A DNA stretch of 64,000 bases from Alphaproteobacteria bacterium (lineage in GTDB: Bacteria; Pseudomonadota; Alphaproteobacteria; Micropepsales; Micropepsaceae): positions 1 through 64,000 of the forward strand of contig JAJPHG010000009.1 in the NCBI GenBank assembly GCA_021325375.1, given 5' to 3'. Below the pieces are notes generated by a model. It did not search any database and was not told the DNA's origin. It saw nothing but the letters and a program-made list of their open reading frames with translations. Made by a program: the position numbers and the translations under genes. Shown piece after piece: positions 6,544-15,355 of this stretch; positions within the stretch are counted from its first letter, which is position 1, and each line of letters starts with the position of its first letter.

Positions 6544-6963
6544 ATGAGCGATGCCATCGAAAAGACCAAAGGAGCTTGTGACGACAAGACCAAAGAGCCG
6601 GCAGCGCCGGCGAAGCCCAGGATTACGACGGGAACCGGTGAAGTCGTCCGGGCATTGAGCGACAAGCACTTCGTCGTCCCCGAAACCGAGGACATTCTCG
6701 ATCAGGCGCTGGCGAACCGGCCGTTCGAGGATCCCTTGCCGCCGAAGATCCGCCGCGATGCCGGCACGGAAGAACTGCTCAACGGCATCATCGCGGAATG
6801 CCATTTCCTGATGCGCGACGTGACGCTGCCATCGGCCTGCCGCACCATCGACGTCGACACGCGTCAGCGCTTCCTGGGCACGGCGATGGAGCTTGCGACC
6901 ACCAGCGCCAATGTGGCCAAGGTCATCGCCAGGCTCCGCTCCGCGAAACCCGTCGATGCGTGA
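6544..6963 (+). CDS. Hypothetical protein
   Basis: A 139-residue soluble protein with AAGGAGACG 8 bases before the ATG. Residues 1-35 are charged and probably disordered ('KTKGACDDKTKEPAAPAKP'); residues 60-139 form predicted helices ('TEELLNGIIAECHFLMRDVT', 'TRQRFLGTAMELATTSANVA', 'KVIARLRS'). I do not recognise the family. The two GAACGTTCGT repeats about 100 bases upstream may control it. Confidence 0.6.
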   Translation: MSDAIEKTKGACDDKTKEPAAPAKPRITTGTGEVVRALSDKHFVVPETEDILDQALANRPFEDPLPPKIRRDAGTEELLNGIIAECHFLMRDVTLPSACRTIDVDTRQRFLGTAMELATTSANVAKVIARLRSAKPVDA

Positions 6964-6976
6964 AAACGCGAATTCA

Positions 6977-7159
6977 ATGATCAAGATGTTGCGGCCGGAG
7001 CAGGTATGGCAGCCAAAGCTGGGTGCGCCGTTCCGAAACCGGAACCGGCTCAAGCACGGCCGCCACACGTGCCGCGCTCGGCTCTTACGTTCGCGCGTGC
7101 GCGATCTGAAGAGGCGCGCACGCGCGGCGATCGAAGACGTCGGGCGCAGGATTAAAGGT
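6977..7159 (+). pseudogene. Possible remnant of a small 'GAPFxNRNxLKHG' protein gene
   Basis: From the ATG at 6977 the frame reads 'QPKLGAPFRNRNRLKHGRHT' followed by an Arg-rich helix ('RLLRSRVRDLKRRARA'). This closely resembles small basic alphaproteobacterial proteins with the core G-A-P-x-G-N-R-N-A-L-K-H-G-x-Y/H-T. No stop follows the recognisable part; the frame runs on through the antisense of the TsaA gene to 7747, which is unlikely to be real. It may be a truncated gene that lost its end. The RBS is weak. Confidence 0.3.
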
Positions 7160-7621
7160 CTACCAATAGCCGCGCATCAGCTCGGCCGCCCAGTCCGGTT
7201 CGCGGATGTCGCCACGCGGCAGGAAGCCTTTCATCACCGGCTTCACGTCCAGGACCGGCGTGCCGTCGATGGCGTCGAGGCCGCGCACGCGGATAGACAA
7301 TCCGTCCACGGACAGAATCCGGCACACCGTCACGCCGATGCGGTTCGGCCGGTCCTTGCCGCGCTGGGCCAGGATGCCCACCATCGGCCAGTCTTCGCGT
7401 CCGCGCGGGTGCCGCGCGCCGGTGTTGATTTCGGCGGGCCTGGCGCGGTCGAAATGGAAGATCACTTCGACATGCGAGAACGCATCGAGGCCCGCGGCCG
7501 CGCCGGGCCCCAGACGCGAAGGGTCGAGCTCGATCGCCGCCTCCACCGCGTCCCACGCGTCGTCGACCGGCTCGCTGCGCCCGCCGCGCACATGCCCGAT
7601 GGGCTGCATCTCGATGGTCAT
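7160..7621 (-). CDS. TsaA/TrmO-domain SAM-dependent methyltransferase family protein
   Basis: A 153-residue single TsaA (UPF0066) domain: 'MQPIGHVRGGRSEPVDDAWD', 'GLDAFSHVEVIFHFDR', 'HPRGREDWPMVGILAQRGKD', 'RPNRIGVTVCRI', 'GLDAIDGTPVLDVKPVM'. TrmO proteins N6-methylate t6A37 of tRNA-Thr; canonical E. coli TrmO carries an extra C-terminal domain that is missing here, so the substrate may differ. The ATG at 7621 is preferred over the GTG at 7630, because AGGGAG lies 8 bases before the ATG and would overlap the GTG. Confidence 0.8.
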   Translation of the reverse strand: MTIEMQPIGHVRGGRSEPVDDAWDAVEAAIELDPSRLGPGAAAGLDAFSHVEVIFHFDRARPAEINTGARHPRGREDWPMVGILAQRGKDRPNRIGVTVCRILSVDGLSIRVRGLDAIDGTPVLDVKPVMKGFLPRGDIREPDWAAELMRGYW

Positions 7622-7663
7622 CGCTTTCACTCCCTAGCTCCAACTCGTCTTCGCCCGCTTCAT

Positions 7664-7728
7664 GCGGGCGATCCATCTTTTTCGAAAAGAAAAATGGATC
7701 GCCCGGACCCTGCGGGCCGGGCGATGAC
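7664..7728. repeat. Intergenic hairpin repeat (GGGCGATCCAT type)
   Basis: GGGCGATCCAT (7666-7676) pairs with ATGGATCGCCC (7694-7704) around an A/T-rich loop that itself contains CTTTT/AAAAG; a second GC-rich hairpin GCCCGG/CCGGGC follows to 7728. It is the first of several elements in the 523-base gap between the TsaA gene and mraZ, which otherwise holds no credible gene. Confidence 0.7.
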
Positions 7729-7777
7729 GATTTGGGAAAAGGCGTGAGGGAGAAGTGCCTAGACGTCCTATTGATTC

Positions 7778-7850
7778 GCACGCGGAGACGCGGAGGACGC
7801 GGAGGTTTTACGCGACAGGGTTCTCCGCGAACTCCGCGTCTCCGCGTGAA
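7778..7850. repeat. Isolated copy of the CGCGGAG inverted repeat
   Basis: The left arm, built of CGCGGAGACGCGGAGGACG units (7778-7805), pairs with the right arm TCCGCGTCTCCGCGTG (7823-7850). It is the same unit as the centre of the composite elements at 2939-3115 and 58355-58534, here without their TGTCAT/ATGACA ends. The segment 7851-8020 is AT-rich and shows no gene; TTAA-N7-TTTA at 7893-7907 is a degenerate CtrA-like site. Confidence 0.8.
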
Positions 7851-8020
7851 CCCTTCCTTGGAACGAAAAGGAAACAAACTTGCCTCGTTTTCTTAAGCCT
7901 TTATTTACGGGCATTGCCACACCCTTACCTTGTTTTTGATTTGTTCCTGGACTCACCACTGCTAGACTCCACAGTTCAAGATGTAGATCGCAAGCCTCTC
8001 ATTTCACTCGATATTTTCGA

Positions 8021-8051
8021 TTGACGGAACGTCACGGTCGGCCCATATTAT
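8021..8051 (+). promoter_or_regulatory. Promoter of the dcw operon
   Basis: TTGACG (8021-8026) is followed by AT-rich CATATTAT, whose best -10 choices are CATATT (8044-8049, 17-base spacing) or TATTAT (8046-8051, 19). The site lies about 105 bases before mraZ and overlaps the first MraZ boxes, as expected for an autorepressed promoter. Confidence 0.5.
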
Positions 8052-8065
8052 CCCATAGCATCCCA
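8041..8065 (-). promoter_or_regulatory. MraZ operator: three TGGGN boxes
   Basis: Read on the - strand the segment is TGGGA-N5-TGGGA-N5-TGGGC (8065-8041), three boxes with an exact 10-base period. MraZ is known to bind direct TGGGN repeats spaced by 5 bases upstream of its own gene and repress the dcw promoter. The overlap with the predicted -10 supports repression here. Confidence 0.8.
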
Positions 8066-8153
8066 TAGCCCCGGAAAAACGGGTCCAAACCCCTGGTCGG
8101 TCCAGCGGGTCCCGCGGCGGCGGGGACGCAGAGGGCCGGGGACTCCGAGCACA

Positions 8154-8603
8154 ATGGCTCTTCCGTTCATCTCGACGATGACGGGAACACTCGACGCCAA
8201 AGGGCGCGTGTGCATCCCGGCCGCGTTCCGCGACGTGCTCACGTCGCAGAGCACGGCCGGCGTGTATGTCTGCCCGTCCTTCGCGGAAAGCGCGCTCGAG
8301 GGCTTCGGCGACGAGGTGCTGCAGGAATTCCACCAGCGCCAGGCGGCGGAGGATCCGTTCTTCTCGCAGGTCAACGACGACAAGGTCTTCGCGGTGCTCT
8401 CGATGACGCAGCTTTTGCCGCGCGACGAGAACGGCCGCGTGCGCCTGCCCGACGAGATGATCGCGCATGCGGGACTGAAGGAGCGCGTGACCTTCGTCGG
8501 CATGGGGCGCAAGTTCCAGATCTGGGACAGCGAGCGTTTCGCGCCGGTGCAGGCCGAGCGTCTCAAGCGCGCGCTGGCGCAACGCACGGGAGCGGGCGCA
8601 TGA
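8154..8603 (+). CDS. mraZ: Transcriptional regulator MraZ
   Basis: A 149-residue protein with two AbrB-like MraZ half-domains: '[20 protein letters not shown]' near residues 9-28 and '[20 protein letters not shown]' near 87-106, each with the D/E-x-x-G-R-V/I-x-L/I-P core. MraZ rings bind TGGGN boxes and control the division/cell-wall operon. The boxes are present at 8041-8065. The gene is the first of the dcw cluster and overlaps rsmH by ATGA. Its RBS (GGGGAC) is moderate. Confidence 0.95.
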   Translation: MALPFISTMTGTLDAKGRVCIPAAFRDVLTSQSTAGVYVCPSFAESALEGFGDEVLQEFHQRQAAEDPFFSQVNDDKVFAVLSMTQLLPRDENGRVRLPDEMIAHAGLKERVTFVGMGRKFQIWDSERFAPVQAERLKRALAQRTGAGA

Positions 8604-9511
8604 GCGGCCACGTCCCCGTGATGCTCGACGAAGTCATCGAGGCGCTGAACCCGCGCGACGGCGCGCGCTACATCGACGCGACCTTCGGCGGCGGCGGCTA
8701 TGCGCGCGCGATCCTTTCCGCCGCGAAATGCCGCGTGCTCGGCATCGACCGCGATCCCGACGCCATCGCGCGCGGCGAGAAGCTGGTCGCGGAGTTCGAG
8801 GGCCGGCTCACGCTGGCGCAGGGCCCGTTCTCGGCGATGGATGCGATCGCGGGGGAGAAGGCCTGCGGCGTCGTCTTCGATCTCGGCGTCTCGTCCTTCC
8901 AGTTCGACGAGGCGGAGCGCGGCTTCTCGTTCCGCGCCGACGGTCCGCTCGACATGCGCATGAGCAAGAACGGCGAGAGCGCCGCCGATTTCGTCAACAC
9001 CGCGAGCGAGCGCATGCTCGCCGACGTGATCTTCCGCTACGGCGAGGAGAAGCAGTCGCGCCGCATCGCGAAGGCAATAGCCGCCGCCCGACCGGTCACA
9101 CGCACGGCGGAGCTGGCCCAGATCGTGTCCGAGGCGCTCGGCCCCGCGGCGCAGCGTTTCGCCATCCATCCCGCGACGCGCACCTTCCAGGCGCTGCGCA
9201 TCCATGTGAACGACGAGCTGGGCGAGCTTGAGCGCGGCCTCGATGCGGCGACCGACGTGCTTGCCGACAACGGGCGGCTCGTCGTCGTCTCCTTCCACTC
9301 GCTCGAGGACCGCATCGTCAAGCGCTACCTGGCCCAGCGCAGCACGACCGCCGCGCGGCCATCGCGCCATGCGCCCGACGAGCGGCGCGCGGGAACGCCG
9401 CTCTATCGCCTTCTCACGACCCGTCCGCGGAGCCCAAGCGCGGCCGAGACCGAGCGCAATCCGCGCGCGCGCTCCGCCCGCCTGCGCGCGGCCGAACGCA
9501 TCCGAGCCTGA
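8600..9511 (+). CDS. rsmH: 16S rRNA m4C1402 methyltransferase RsmH
   Basis: A 303-residue protein of the RsmH (MraW) family, which N4-methylates C1402 in the decoding centre of 16S rRNA. Diagnostic parts are '[13 protein letters not shown]' at the N-terminus, the SAM-binding '[16 protein letters not shown]', '[20 protein letters not shown]', 'GPLDMRM' and '[18 protein letters not shown]'. The start overlaps the mraZ stop (ATGA). It is the usual second gene of dcw clusters. Confidence 0.97.
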   Translation: MSGHVPVMLDEVIEALNPRDGARYIDATFGGGGYARAILSAAKCRVLGIDRDPDAIARGEKLVAEFEGRLTLAQGPFSAMDAIAGEKACGVVFDLGVSSFQFDEAERGFSFRADGPLDMRMSKNGESAADFVNTASERMLADVIFRYGEEKQSRRIAKAIAAARPVTRTAELAQIVSEALGPAAQRFAIHPATRTFQALRIHVNDELGELERGLDAATDVLADNGRLVVVSFHSLEDRIVKRYLAQRSTTAARPSRHAPDERRAGTPLYRLLTTRPRSPSAAETERNPRARSARLRAAERIRA

Positions 9512-9523
9512 CGGAGAGCCAAG

Positions 9524-9862
9524 ATGATCCGCGTCTTCAATTTCTTCTGCATCGCGCTGATGGGGCTTTCGATCCTGGCCCTTTACGACGTCTCGGAGAA
9601 GACGCGGCTGACCCGCGTCGATCTCGACAAGACCCGGCACGCGATCGCGCAGGAGCAGGGCCAGATCAGCGTGCTCGAGACCGACTGGGCGCGCGTCGCC
9701 AGCCCCGAACGCGTCGCCACGCTGGCGCAGAGCAAGCTCGGCCTCGACAACAGTTCGGCCGTGCAGCTCTCCTCGTTCGAGCAGCTGCCGCGCAACGGCG
9801 AGGACAGCCCCTTGAGCCAGTCGCCGCTGCGCAACGCCAACGCCGAGGCGCCGGCGCAGTGA
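9524..9862 (+). CDS. ftsL: Cell division protein FtsL
   Basis: A 112-residue bitopic protein: one transmembrane helix near residues 4-22 ('VFNFFCIALMGLSILALYDV'), then a coiled-coil region ('LDKTRHAIAQEQGQISVLET') and an 'SPERVATLAQSKLGL' segment typical of FtsL. It joins FtsQ and FtsB in the divisome subcomplex that activates FtsW/FtsI. It is assigned by size, topology and position between rsmH and ftsI; a 12-base gap precedes it and the ftsI start follows its stop by 1 base. Confidence 0.88.
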   Translation: MIRVFNFFCIALMGLSILALYDVSEKTRLTRVDLDKTRHAIAQEQGQISVLETDWARVASPERVATLAQSKLGLDNSSAVQLSSFEQLPRNGEDSPLSQSPLRNANAEAPAQ

Positions 9863-9863
9863 C

Positions 9864-11480
9864 ATGAAGGAAGGGGCCACCATCTTCCAGCGGCGGATCG
9901 TCATCGGGGCGGCGATGTGCGTCGCCGCGTTCGCGCTGGTGGTGGTGCGGCTGGTCGATGTGACCGTGTTCCATGCCGCGCAGCACCGTTCGGTCGCGGC
10001 CGCCATCGCCTCCTATCGCACCGATCTGGTGGACCGCAACGGCGAGATCCTGGCGCGCGACATCCCCGTGCAGGACCTCTACGCGCGGCCACATGCGTTC
10101 TGGGACGCGTCTTACGCGGCGCACGCGCTCAGCCAGGCCGCCGGCGCGGACGAGGCGCGGTTGAAGCGTATGTTCGCCGAGACCAGGAAGCCCTATGTCT
10201 TCGTCGCGCGCGCGCTCACCCCCGATGCGCAGGACCGCGTGATGCATGCGGGCCTGCCGGGGCTCGAGTTCCAGCCGGGCTACAAGCGCTACTATCCCGA
10301 CGGCCGTGCCACCGCGCAGGTGCTGGGCCGCACCGGCCTCGACGACGACGGCGAGACGATCGGGCTGTCGGGCCTGGAGATGGGCCTCGACCAGCAGCTG
10401 CGCGACGGCGAGCCGGGCCAGAGCGTGGCCCTCTCCATCGACATGCGCGTGCAATACATTCTCGCCCACGAAGTGGAAGCGAGCCGCAACGAATTCTCCG
10501 CCAAGCAGGCCGGCGGGCTCGTGCTCGACGTGCGCACGGGCGAGGTGCTGGGCATGGTGTCGCTGCCGGATTTCGATCCCAACGCGCGCACGCTTGGCAC
10601 CGGCGACACCGAGCACAATCTCGTCGGCCAGGATGTCTTCGAGCTCGGCTCGGTGTTCAAGATCTTCTCGTTCACGCTGGCGACCGAAGACCACAAGATG
10701 CGCCCAGACGAGATCCTGCCCATCGGCAACGGCTACAAGATCGGGCGTTTCACCATCCACGAGGCCGAGCACATGCCCGCGACGCTGGCGGCGCGCGACG
10801 TGCTGGCGCTGTCTTCCAACATCGGCACGACGCAGATCGCGCTGCGCTCGGGTCCCGAGCGCCAGCGCCAGTTCCTCGAGCGCATGGGCCTGCTCAACGC
10901 GATCCACACCGAGCTTCCCGAGGCGCGCCGTCCGCAATTCCCCGCCCATTGGGGTCAGGTCGAGACCGCGACGGTCAGCTTCGGCCACGGCATCTCGGTC
11001 AGCCCGCTCGCCTTCGCCGCCGCCGCCGCGGCGATCGTCAATGGCGGACGCAAGATCGTGCCGACGTTCCTCAAGCACCCGGAAGACGGGCGCGGCGAAC
11101 AGCTCATCAAGCCCGAAACCAGCGAGAAGATGCGCGACCTGCTGCGCTACGTCGTCACCAACGGCACCGGCAAGAAGGCCGACGTGCCCGGCTACGACGT
11201 CGGCGGCAAGACGGGCTCGGCGCAGAAGGCGCGCATCGGCGGCCACGGCTACGAGCACAAGCTGGTAACCTCGTTTTGCGCGGTCTTCCCGGTGCACGAT
11301 CCGCGCTATCTCGTCTTCGTCGTGCTCGACGAGCCGCACGGGACGAAGCAGACCTTCGGCTTCGCGCTCGCGGGCTATACCGCCGCCCCGCTCGCCGGAC
11401 GTGTGATATCCCGCATCGCGCCGATCCTGGGCGTGCCGCAGCATCAGGACCCGATCGTCGTTGCGCGGGGCACCCCATAA
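9864..11480 (+). CDS. ftsI: Septal peptidoglycan transpeptidase FtsI (PBP3)
   Basis: A 538-residue class B penicillin-binding protein that cross-links septal peptidoglycan. One membrane anchor lies at about 11-30, then the PBP dimerisation domain ('YRTDLVDRNGEILARDI'), and the transpeptidase with S263-V-F-K266 (active serine), S317-S-N319 and K449-T-G451. 'GHGISVSPLAFAAAAAAI' is typical of the family. It partners with FtsW. The stop overlaps the murE start by one base (TAATG). Confidence 0.97.
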   Translation: MKEGATIFQRRIVIGAAMCVAAFALVVVRLVDVTVFHAAQHRSVAAAIASYRTDLVDRNGEILARDIPVQDLYARPHAFWDASYAAHALSQAAGADEARLKRMFAETRKPYVFVARALTPDAQDRVMHAGLPGLEFQPGYKRYYPDGRATAQVLGRTGLDDDGETIGLSGLEMGLDQQLRDGEPGQSVALSIDMRVQYILAHEVEASRNEFSAKQAGGLVLDVRTGEVLGMVSLPDFDPNARTLGTGDTEHNLVGQDVFELGSVFKIFSFTLATEDHKMRPDEILPIGNGYKIGRFTIHEAEHMPATLAARDVLALSSNIGTTQIALRSGPERQRQFLERMGLLNAIHTELPEARRPQFPAHWGQVETATVSFGHGISVSPLAFAAAAAAIVNGGRKIVPTFLKHPEDGRGEQLIKPETSEKMRDLLRYVVTNGTGKKADVPGYDVGGKTGSAQKARIGGHGYEHKLVTSFCAVFPVHDPRYLVFVVLDEPHGTKQTFGFALAGYTAAPLAGRVISRIAPILGVPQHQDPIVVARGTP

Positions 11481-12919
11481 TGGCAACACATTCGCGCGCC
11501 ATGCTCGCGGCCTTGAAGGTGGGTAAGAACGCCATGAAGGCGTCGAAGGAAATCACGGGTCTTGCCAGCGACAGCCGCGCCGTCGAGCCGGGATACCTGT
11601 TCGCCGCGCTCCCCGGCACGCGCGACGATGGCGCCAAGTTCGTCGAGGACGCGGCGCGGCGCGGCGCCACAGCCGTTCTCGGCCGTCCGGAACTCGCGCA
11701 GCGTGCCGAGGCGCTGGGCCTGCGTTTCATCGCCGCCGACAATCCGCGTCTTGGGCTCGCGCATGAGGCGGCGAAGTTTTATGGCGCCCAGCCCGATTGC
11801 GTCGCCGCCGTCACCGGCACGAACGGCAAGACGTCGGTCACGGTGTTCCTGCGCCAGATCTGGCAAGGGCTTGGGCGCGCGGCCGCGAGCCTCGGCACCA
11901 TCGGCGCGATCACGCCGACGCGCGAGGTGACGCTGACGCAGACCACACCCGATCCGATCGCGCTGCACCGCCTGCTGAAGGAATTGAAAGAAGAGGGCAT
12001 CGACCATCTCGCCATCGAGGCGTCGAGCCACGGGCTCGACCAGTACCGCCTCGACGGCGTCGACATCGCGGCGGTGGGCTTCACCAACATCACCCGCGAC
12101 CATCTCGACTATCATCCCGACTTCGAGCACTACCTGCGCTCCAAGCTCAGGCTGTTCAGCGAGATCGTGCATGACGGCGGCACCGCGGTCGTCAATGCGG
12201 ATGCGGAGCACGCCGAGCGCTTCATCGAAGCTGCGCGCGCGCGCAATTTGCGTCTCTTCACCGTCGGCGAGAGGGCCAAGGACATCGTGCTCGATTCTGC
12301 CGTGCCGCATGGCGAGGGGCAGACGCTGTCGCTGCGCCACGACGGGCGTCACCATGTCGTGGAGCTTCCGCTCGCGGGCGGTTTCCAGGCGTCGAACGCG
12401 CTGGTCGCGGCGGGGCTGGCCGTCGGGCTCGGCAACGCGCCGGCCTCGGTGTTCGCGATGCTGGGGCATCTGAAAGGCGCGCCCGGCCGCCTCGAATGCG
12501 TGGCGCCGCAGGTCTATGTCGACTACGCCCACACGCCCGACGCGCTGGAGACGGTGCTGAAGGCGATGCGGCCGCATACGAGCGGAAAGTTGCGCGTCGT
12601 CTTCGGCTGCGGCGGCGACCGCGACAAGGGCAAGCGTCCGCTGATGGGCGCGGCGGCTTCACGCCTCGCCGACGACGTCATCGTCACCGACGACAATCCG
12701 CGCAGCGAGGAGCCGGCGCAGATCCGCCGCGAGATCCTGGCCGCCGCGCCGGGCGCGAAGGAGATCGGCGACCGCGCCGAGGCGATCCGCGCCGCCATCC
12801 AGGCGCTTGAGCCCGGCGACGTCCTCGTCATCGCGGGCAAGGGGCATGAGACGGGCCAGACCATCGGCGCCGTGACTCGCCCGTTCAGCGACCGCGACGA
12901 AGCGAGGCGCTGGGCATGA
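11480..12919 (+). CDS. murE: UDP-MurNAc-tripeptide synthetase MurE
   Basis: A 479-residue Mur ligase that adds the third residue to UDP-MurNAc-L-Ala-D-Glu in the cytoplasm. The ATP-binding 'AAVTGTNGKTSVTVF' lies at about 109-123, 'IEASSHGLDQYRL' and 'FTNITRDHLDYH' follow, and the C-terminal 'VTDDNPRSEEP' is the D-N-P-R motif that marks meso-diaminopimelate as substrate. The ATG shares its A with the ftsI stop; it gives a normal family length, whereas longer open frame upstream is only the shadow of ftsI. Confidence 0.97.
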   Translation: MATHSRAMLAALKVGKNAMKASKEITGLASDSRAVEPGYLFAALPGTRDDGAKFVEDAARRGATAVLGRPELAQRAEALGLRFIAADNPRLGLAHEAAKFYGAQPDCVAAVTGTNGKTSVTVFLRQIWQGLGRAAASLGTIGAITPTREVTLTQTTPDPIALHRLLKELKEEGIDHLAIEASSHGLDQYRLDGVDIAAVGFTNITRDHLDYHPDFEHYLRSKLRLFSEIVHDGGTAVVNADAEHAERFIEAARARNLRLFTVGERAKDIVLDSAVPHGEGQTLSLRHDGRHHVVELPLAGGFQASNALVAAGLAVGLGNAPASVFAMLGHLKGAPGRLECVAPQVYVDYAHTPDALETVLKAMRPHTSGKLRVVFGCGGDRDKGKRPLMGAAASRLADDVIVTDDNPRSEEPAQIRREILAAAPGAKEIGDRAEAIRAAIQALEPGDVLVIAGKGHETGQTIGAVTRPFSDRDEARRWA

Positions 12920-14259
12920 GCGCGCTATGGACCAGCGACGACGCGGTGGCCGCGACGCTCGGCAACGCGACGCACGCCTTCGAGGCGAAGGGCCTTTCCA
13001 TCGATACGCGCACGCTCAAGCCCGGCGATCTTTTCGTGGCGCTGAAGGACGCGCGCGACGGCCACGATTTCGTCGGCGCCGCGTTCGAGCGCAAGGCCGC
13101 CGCTGCTCTCGTCTCGCGCAAGATGGAGGCGAACGGACCGCAGCTCGTCGTCGCCAATGCGCTGCGGGGGCTCGAAGACCTCGCGCGCGCGTCGCGGGCA
13201 CGCTCGGACGCCAGGATCGCCGCCGTCACCGGCAGCGCCGGCAAGACGACGACGAAGGAGATCCTGCGGCTGGCGCTTGGCGCGCTGGGCACGACGCATT
13301 GCTCGGCGGCGTCCTACAACAACCATTGGGGCGTGCCGCTCAGCCTCGCCTCCATGCCGCGCGACAGCCGCTACGCCGTGTTCGAGATCGGCATGAACCA
13401 TTTCGGCGAGATCCGCGCGCTGGTCTCGCTGGTGCGCCCGCATGTGGCGCTGGTGACGACCATCGCGCCGGCGCATCTGGAGTTCTTCGGCACCTGCGAG
13501 GCCATCGCCGATGCCAAATCGGAGATCTTCGAGAGCATCACGCCCGGCGGCGCGGCCCTCATCCCTTCCGACAGTCCCTATGCCGGACGCCTGATCGCGC
13601 GGGCGAAACAGAGCCATGTCGCGCGGATCATGACGTTCGGCGAGACGGGCGATGCGAAGCTCGTCTCCCATGACGGCGCGCGTGTGAAGGCGGAGATCTT
13701 AGGCACCCCCGTCGAGTTCTCGACCGGCGCTCCCGGACGGCACATCGCCAACAACGCGCTCGGCGCGCTGCTCGCGGTCGCGGCGCTGGAGGGTGATGTG
13801 CTCAACGCGGCCGCCGCGCTGAAAGGCTTCTCAGCGCTGAAGGGCCGCGGCGCGCGCTTCGACGCGGGCGGCGTGGAAGTCATCGACGAGAGCTACAATG
13901 CCAATCCCGCCTCGATGGCGGCGGCGCTCGGCCTGCTGGGCGGCTCGAACGGCCGTCGCATCGCCGTGCTCGGCGACATGCTGGAGCTGGGCGCGGATGC
14001 CGAGACGCATCATGCGGGTTTGCTCAAACCCATCGAGGAGGCGAAAGCCGATCTCGTTTTCCTGAGCGGCCCGTCGATGCGCGTGTTGTGGGACAGGCTT
14101 CCCGCCTCGCGCCGCGGCGCCTGGGCCGCGACCTCGGCGGAGATCGTGGCTCCGCTCACCAAGGAATTGCGCAAGGGCGACGTGGTGCTTGTGAAAGGTT
14201 CGAACGGCAGCAAGCTGTCGGTCGTCATCGATGCGTTGAAGGCGCGGGCGGGGGCCTGA
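12916..14259 (+). CDS. murF: UDP-MurNAc-tripeptide:D-Ala-D-Ala ligase MurF
   Basis: A 447-residue Mur ligase that attaches D-Ala-D-Ala to complete the UDP-MurNAc-pentapeptide. The N-terminal domain includes '[19 protein letters not shown]', then the ATP loop '[16 protein letters not shown]', '[17 protein letters not shown]', '[15 protein letters not shown]' and the C-terminal '[17 protein letters not shown]' and 'VLGDMLELG'. It overlaps murE by 4 bases and is followed by mraY after 2 bases. Confidence 0.97.
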   Translation: MSALWTSDDAVAATLGNATHAFEAKGLSIDTRTLKPGDLFVALKDARDGHDFVGAAFERKAAAALVSRKMEANGPQLVVANALRGLEDLARASRARSDARIAAVTGSAGKTTTKEILRLALGALGTTHCSAASYNNHWGVPLSLASMPRDSRYAVFEIGMNHFGEIRALVSLVRPHVALVTTIAPAHLEFFGTCEAIADAKSEIFESITPGGAALIPSDSPYAGRLIARAKQSHVARIMTFGETGDAKLVSHDGARVKAEILGTPVEFSTGAPGRHIANNALGALLAVAALEGDVLNAAAALKGFSALKGRGARFDAGGVEVIDESYNANPASMAAALGLLGGSNGRRIAVLGDMLELGADAETHHAGLLKPIEEAKADLVFLSGPSMRVLWDRLPASRRGAWAATSAEIVAPLTKELRKGDVVLVKGSNGSKLSVVIDALKARAGA

Positions 14260-14261
14260 TC

Positions 14262-15353
14262 ATGTTCCAGTTTCTCTCGCTTCTGCCGCATGCCGACCAG
14301 ATCGCGTTCTTCCGGCTGTTCAAATATCTCTCGTTCCGCGGCGGTGGCGCGATCCTGACCGCGCTGTTCGTCGCCTTCGTGATGGGGCCGCGCCTCATCG
14401 CCTGGCTGAAGCTGCGCCAAGGCAAGGGCCAGCCGATCCGCGCCGACGGGCCGCAGCGCCATATCCTGGAGAAGCAGGGCACGCCGACCATGGGCGGGTT
14501 GCTGATCCTGCTGCCGACCGTGGTGTCGACGCTGTTCTGGGCGGATCTGGCGAACGGCTATGTGTGGATCGTCCTGCTTGTGACGGTGAGCTACGGCCTT
14601 CTCGGCTTCGCGGACGACTATCTCAAAGTCACCAAGCGCTCGACCGGCGGGGTGAGCGGCTGGATCCGGCTCGGCGTCGAGTTCGGCGTGGCGTTTGTCG
14701 CGACCTGGCTTCTGATGCGGCTGGAATCGCCGGACCTCAGGGGCATGCTCGCGGTGCCGTTCCTCAAATCGGCGCTGATCCCGTTCGGCATCTTCTTCGT
14801 CATCGTCGGCGGCGTGGTGATCGCGGGCGCGGCCAATGCGGTCAATTTCACCGACGGGCTCGACGGGCTCGCGATCGTGCCGGTGATGATCGCAGCCGCC
14901 ACCTTCGTGCTGATCGCCTATCTCGTCGGCAATGTGAAGTTCGCGGACTACCTCCAGCTCCACTATGTCGTGGGCACGGGCGAGCTGATCGTGTTCCTCT
15001 CGGCGCTGGTCGGCGCAGGCCTCGGGTTCCTGTGGTACAACGCGCCGCCCGCGATGGTCTTCATGGGCGACACGGGCTCGCTGCCCTTAGGGGGCGCGCT
15101 CGGTGCCGTGGCCGTTGCCGTGAAGCACGAGATCGTGCTCGCCATCGTCGGCGGGCTGTTCGTGCTGGAGACCGTGTCGGTGATCGTCCAGGTCGTCTCG
15201 TTCAAGCTCACCGGCAAGCGCGTCTTCAAGATGGCGCCGATCCATCATCACTACGAGCAGCTCGGCTGGAAGGAGCCGACCATCGTGATCCGTTTCTGGA
15301 TCGTGGCGGTCGTGCTCGCTCTGGTCGGCCTCTCCACCTTGAAGCTGAGGTGA
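14262..15353 (+). CDS. mraY: Phospho-MurNAc-pentapeptide translocase MraY
   Basis: A 363-residue polytopic inner-membrane enzyme with about ten helices that transfers phospho-MurNAc-pentapeptide to undecaprenyl phosphate, giving lipid I. Signature segments are '[13 protein letters not shown]', '[16 protein letters not shown]' (Asp pair at the active site), '[15 protein letters not shown]', '[17 protein letters not shown]' and '[14 protein letters not shown]'. The ATG at 14262 gives the full family length; the open frame further upstream overlaps murF and is not used. Confidence 0.97.
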   Translation: MFQFLSLLPHADQIAFFRLFKYLSFRGGGAILTALFVAFVMGPRLIAWLKLRQGKGQPIRADGPQRHILEKQGTPTMGGLLILLPTVVSTLFWADLANGYVWIVLLVTVSYGLLGFADDYLKVTKRSTGGVSGWIRLGVEFGVAFVATWLLMRLESPDLRGMLAVPFLKSALIPFGIFFVIVGGVVIAGAANAVNFTDGLDGLAIVPVMIAAATFVLIAYLVGNVKFADYLQLHYVVGTGELIVFLSALVGAGLGFLWYNAPPAMVFMGDTGSLPLGGALGAVAVAVKHEIVLAIVGGLFVLETVSVIVQVVSFKLTGKRVFKMAPIHHHYEQLGWKEPTIVIRFWIVAVVLALVGLSTLKLR

Positions 15354-15355
15354 GG

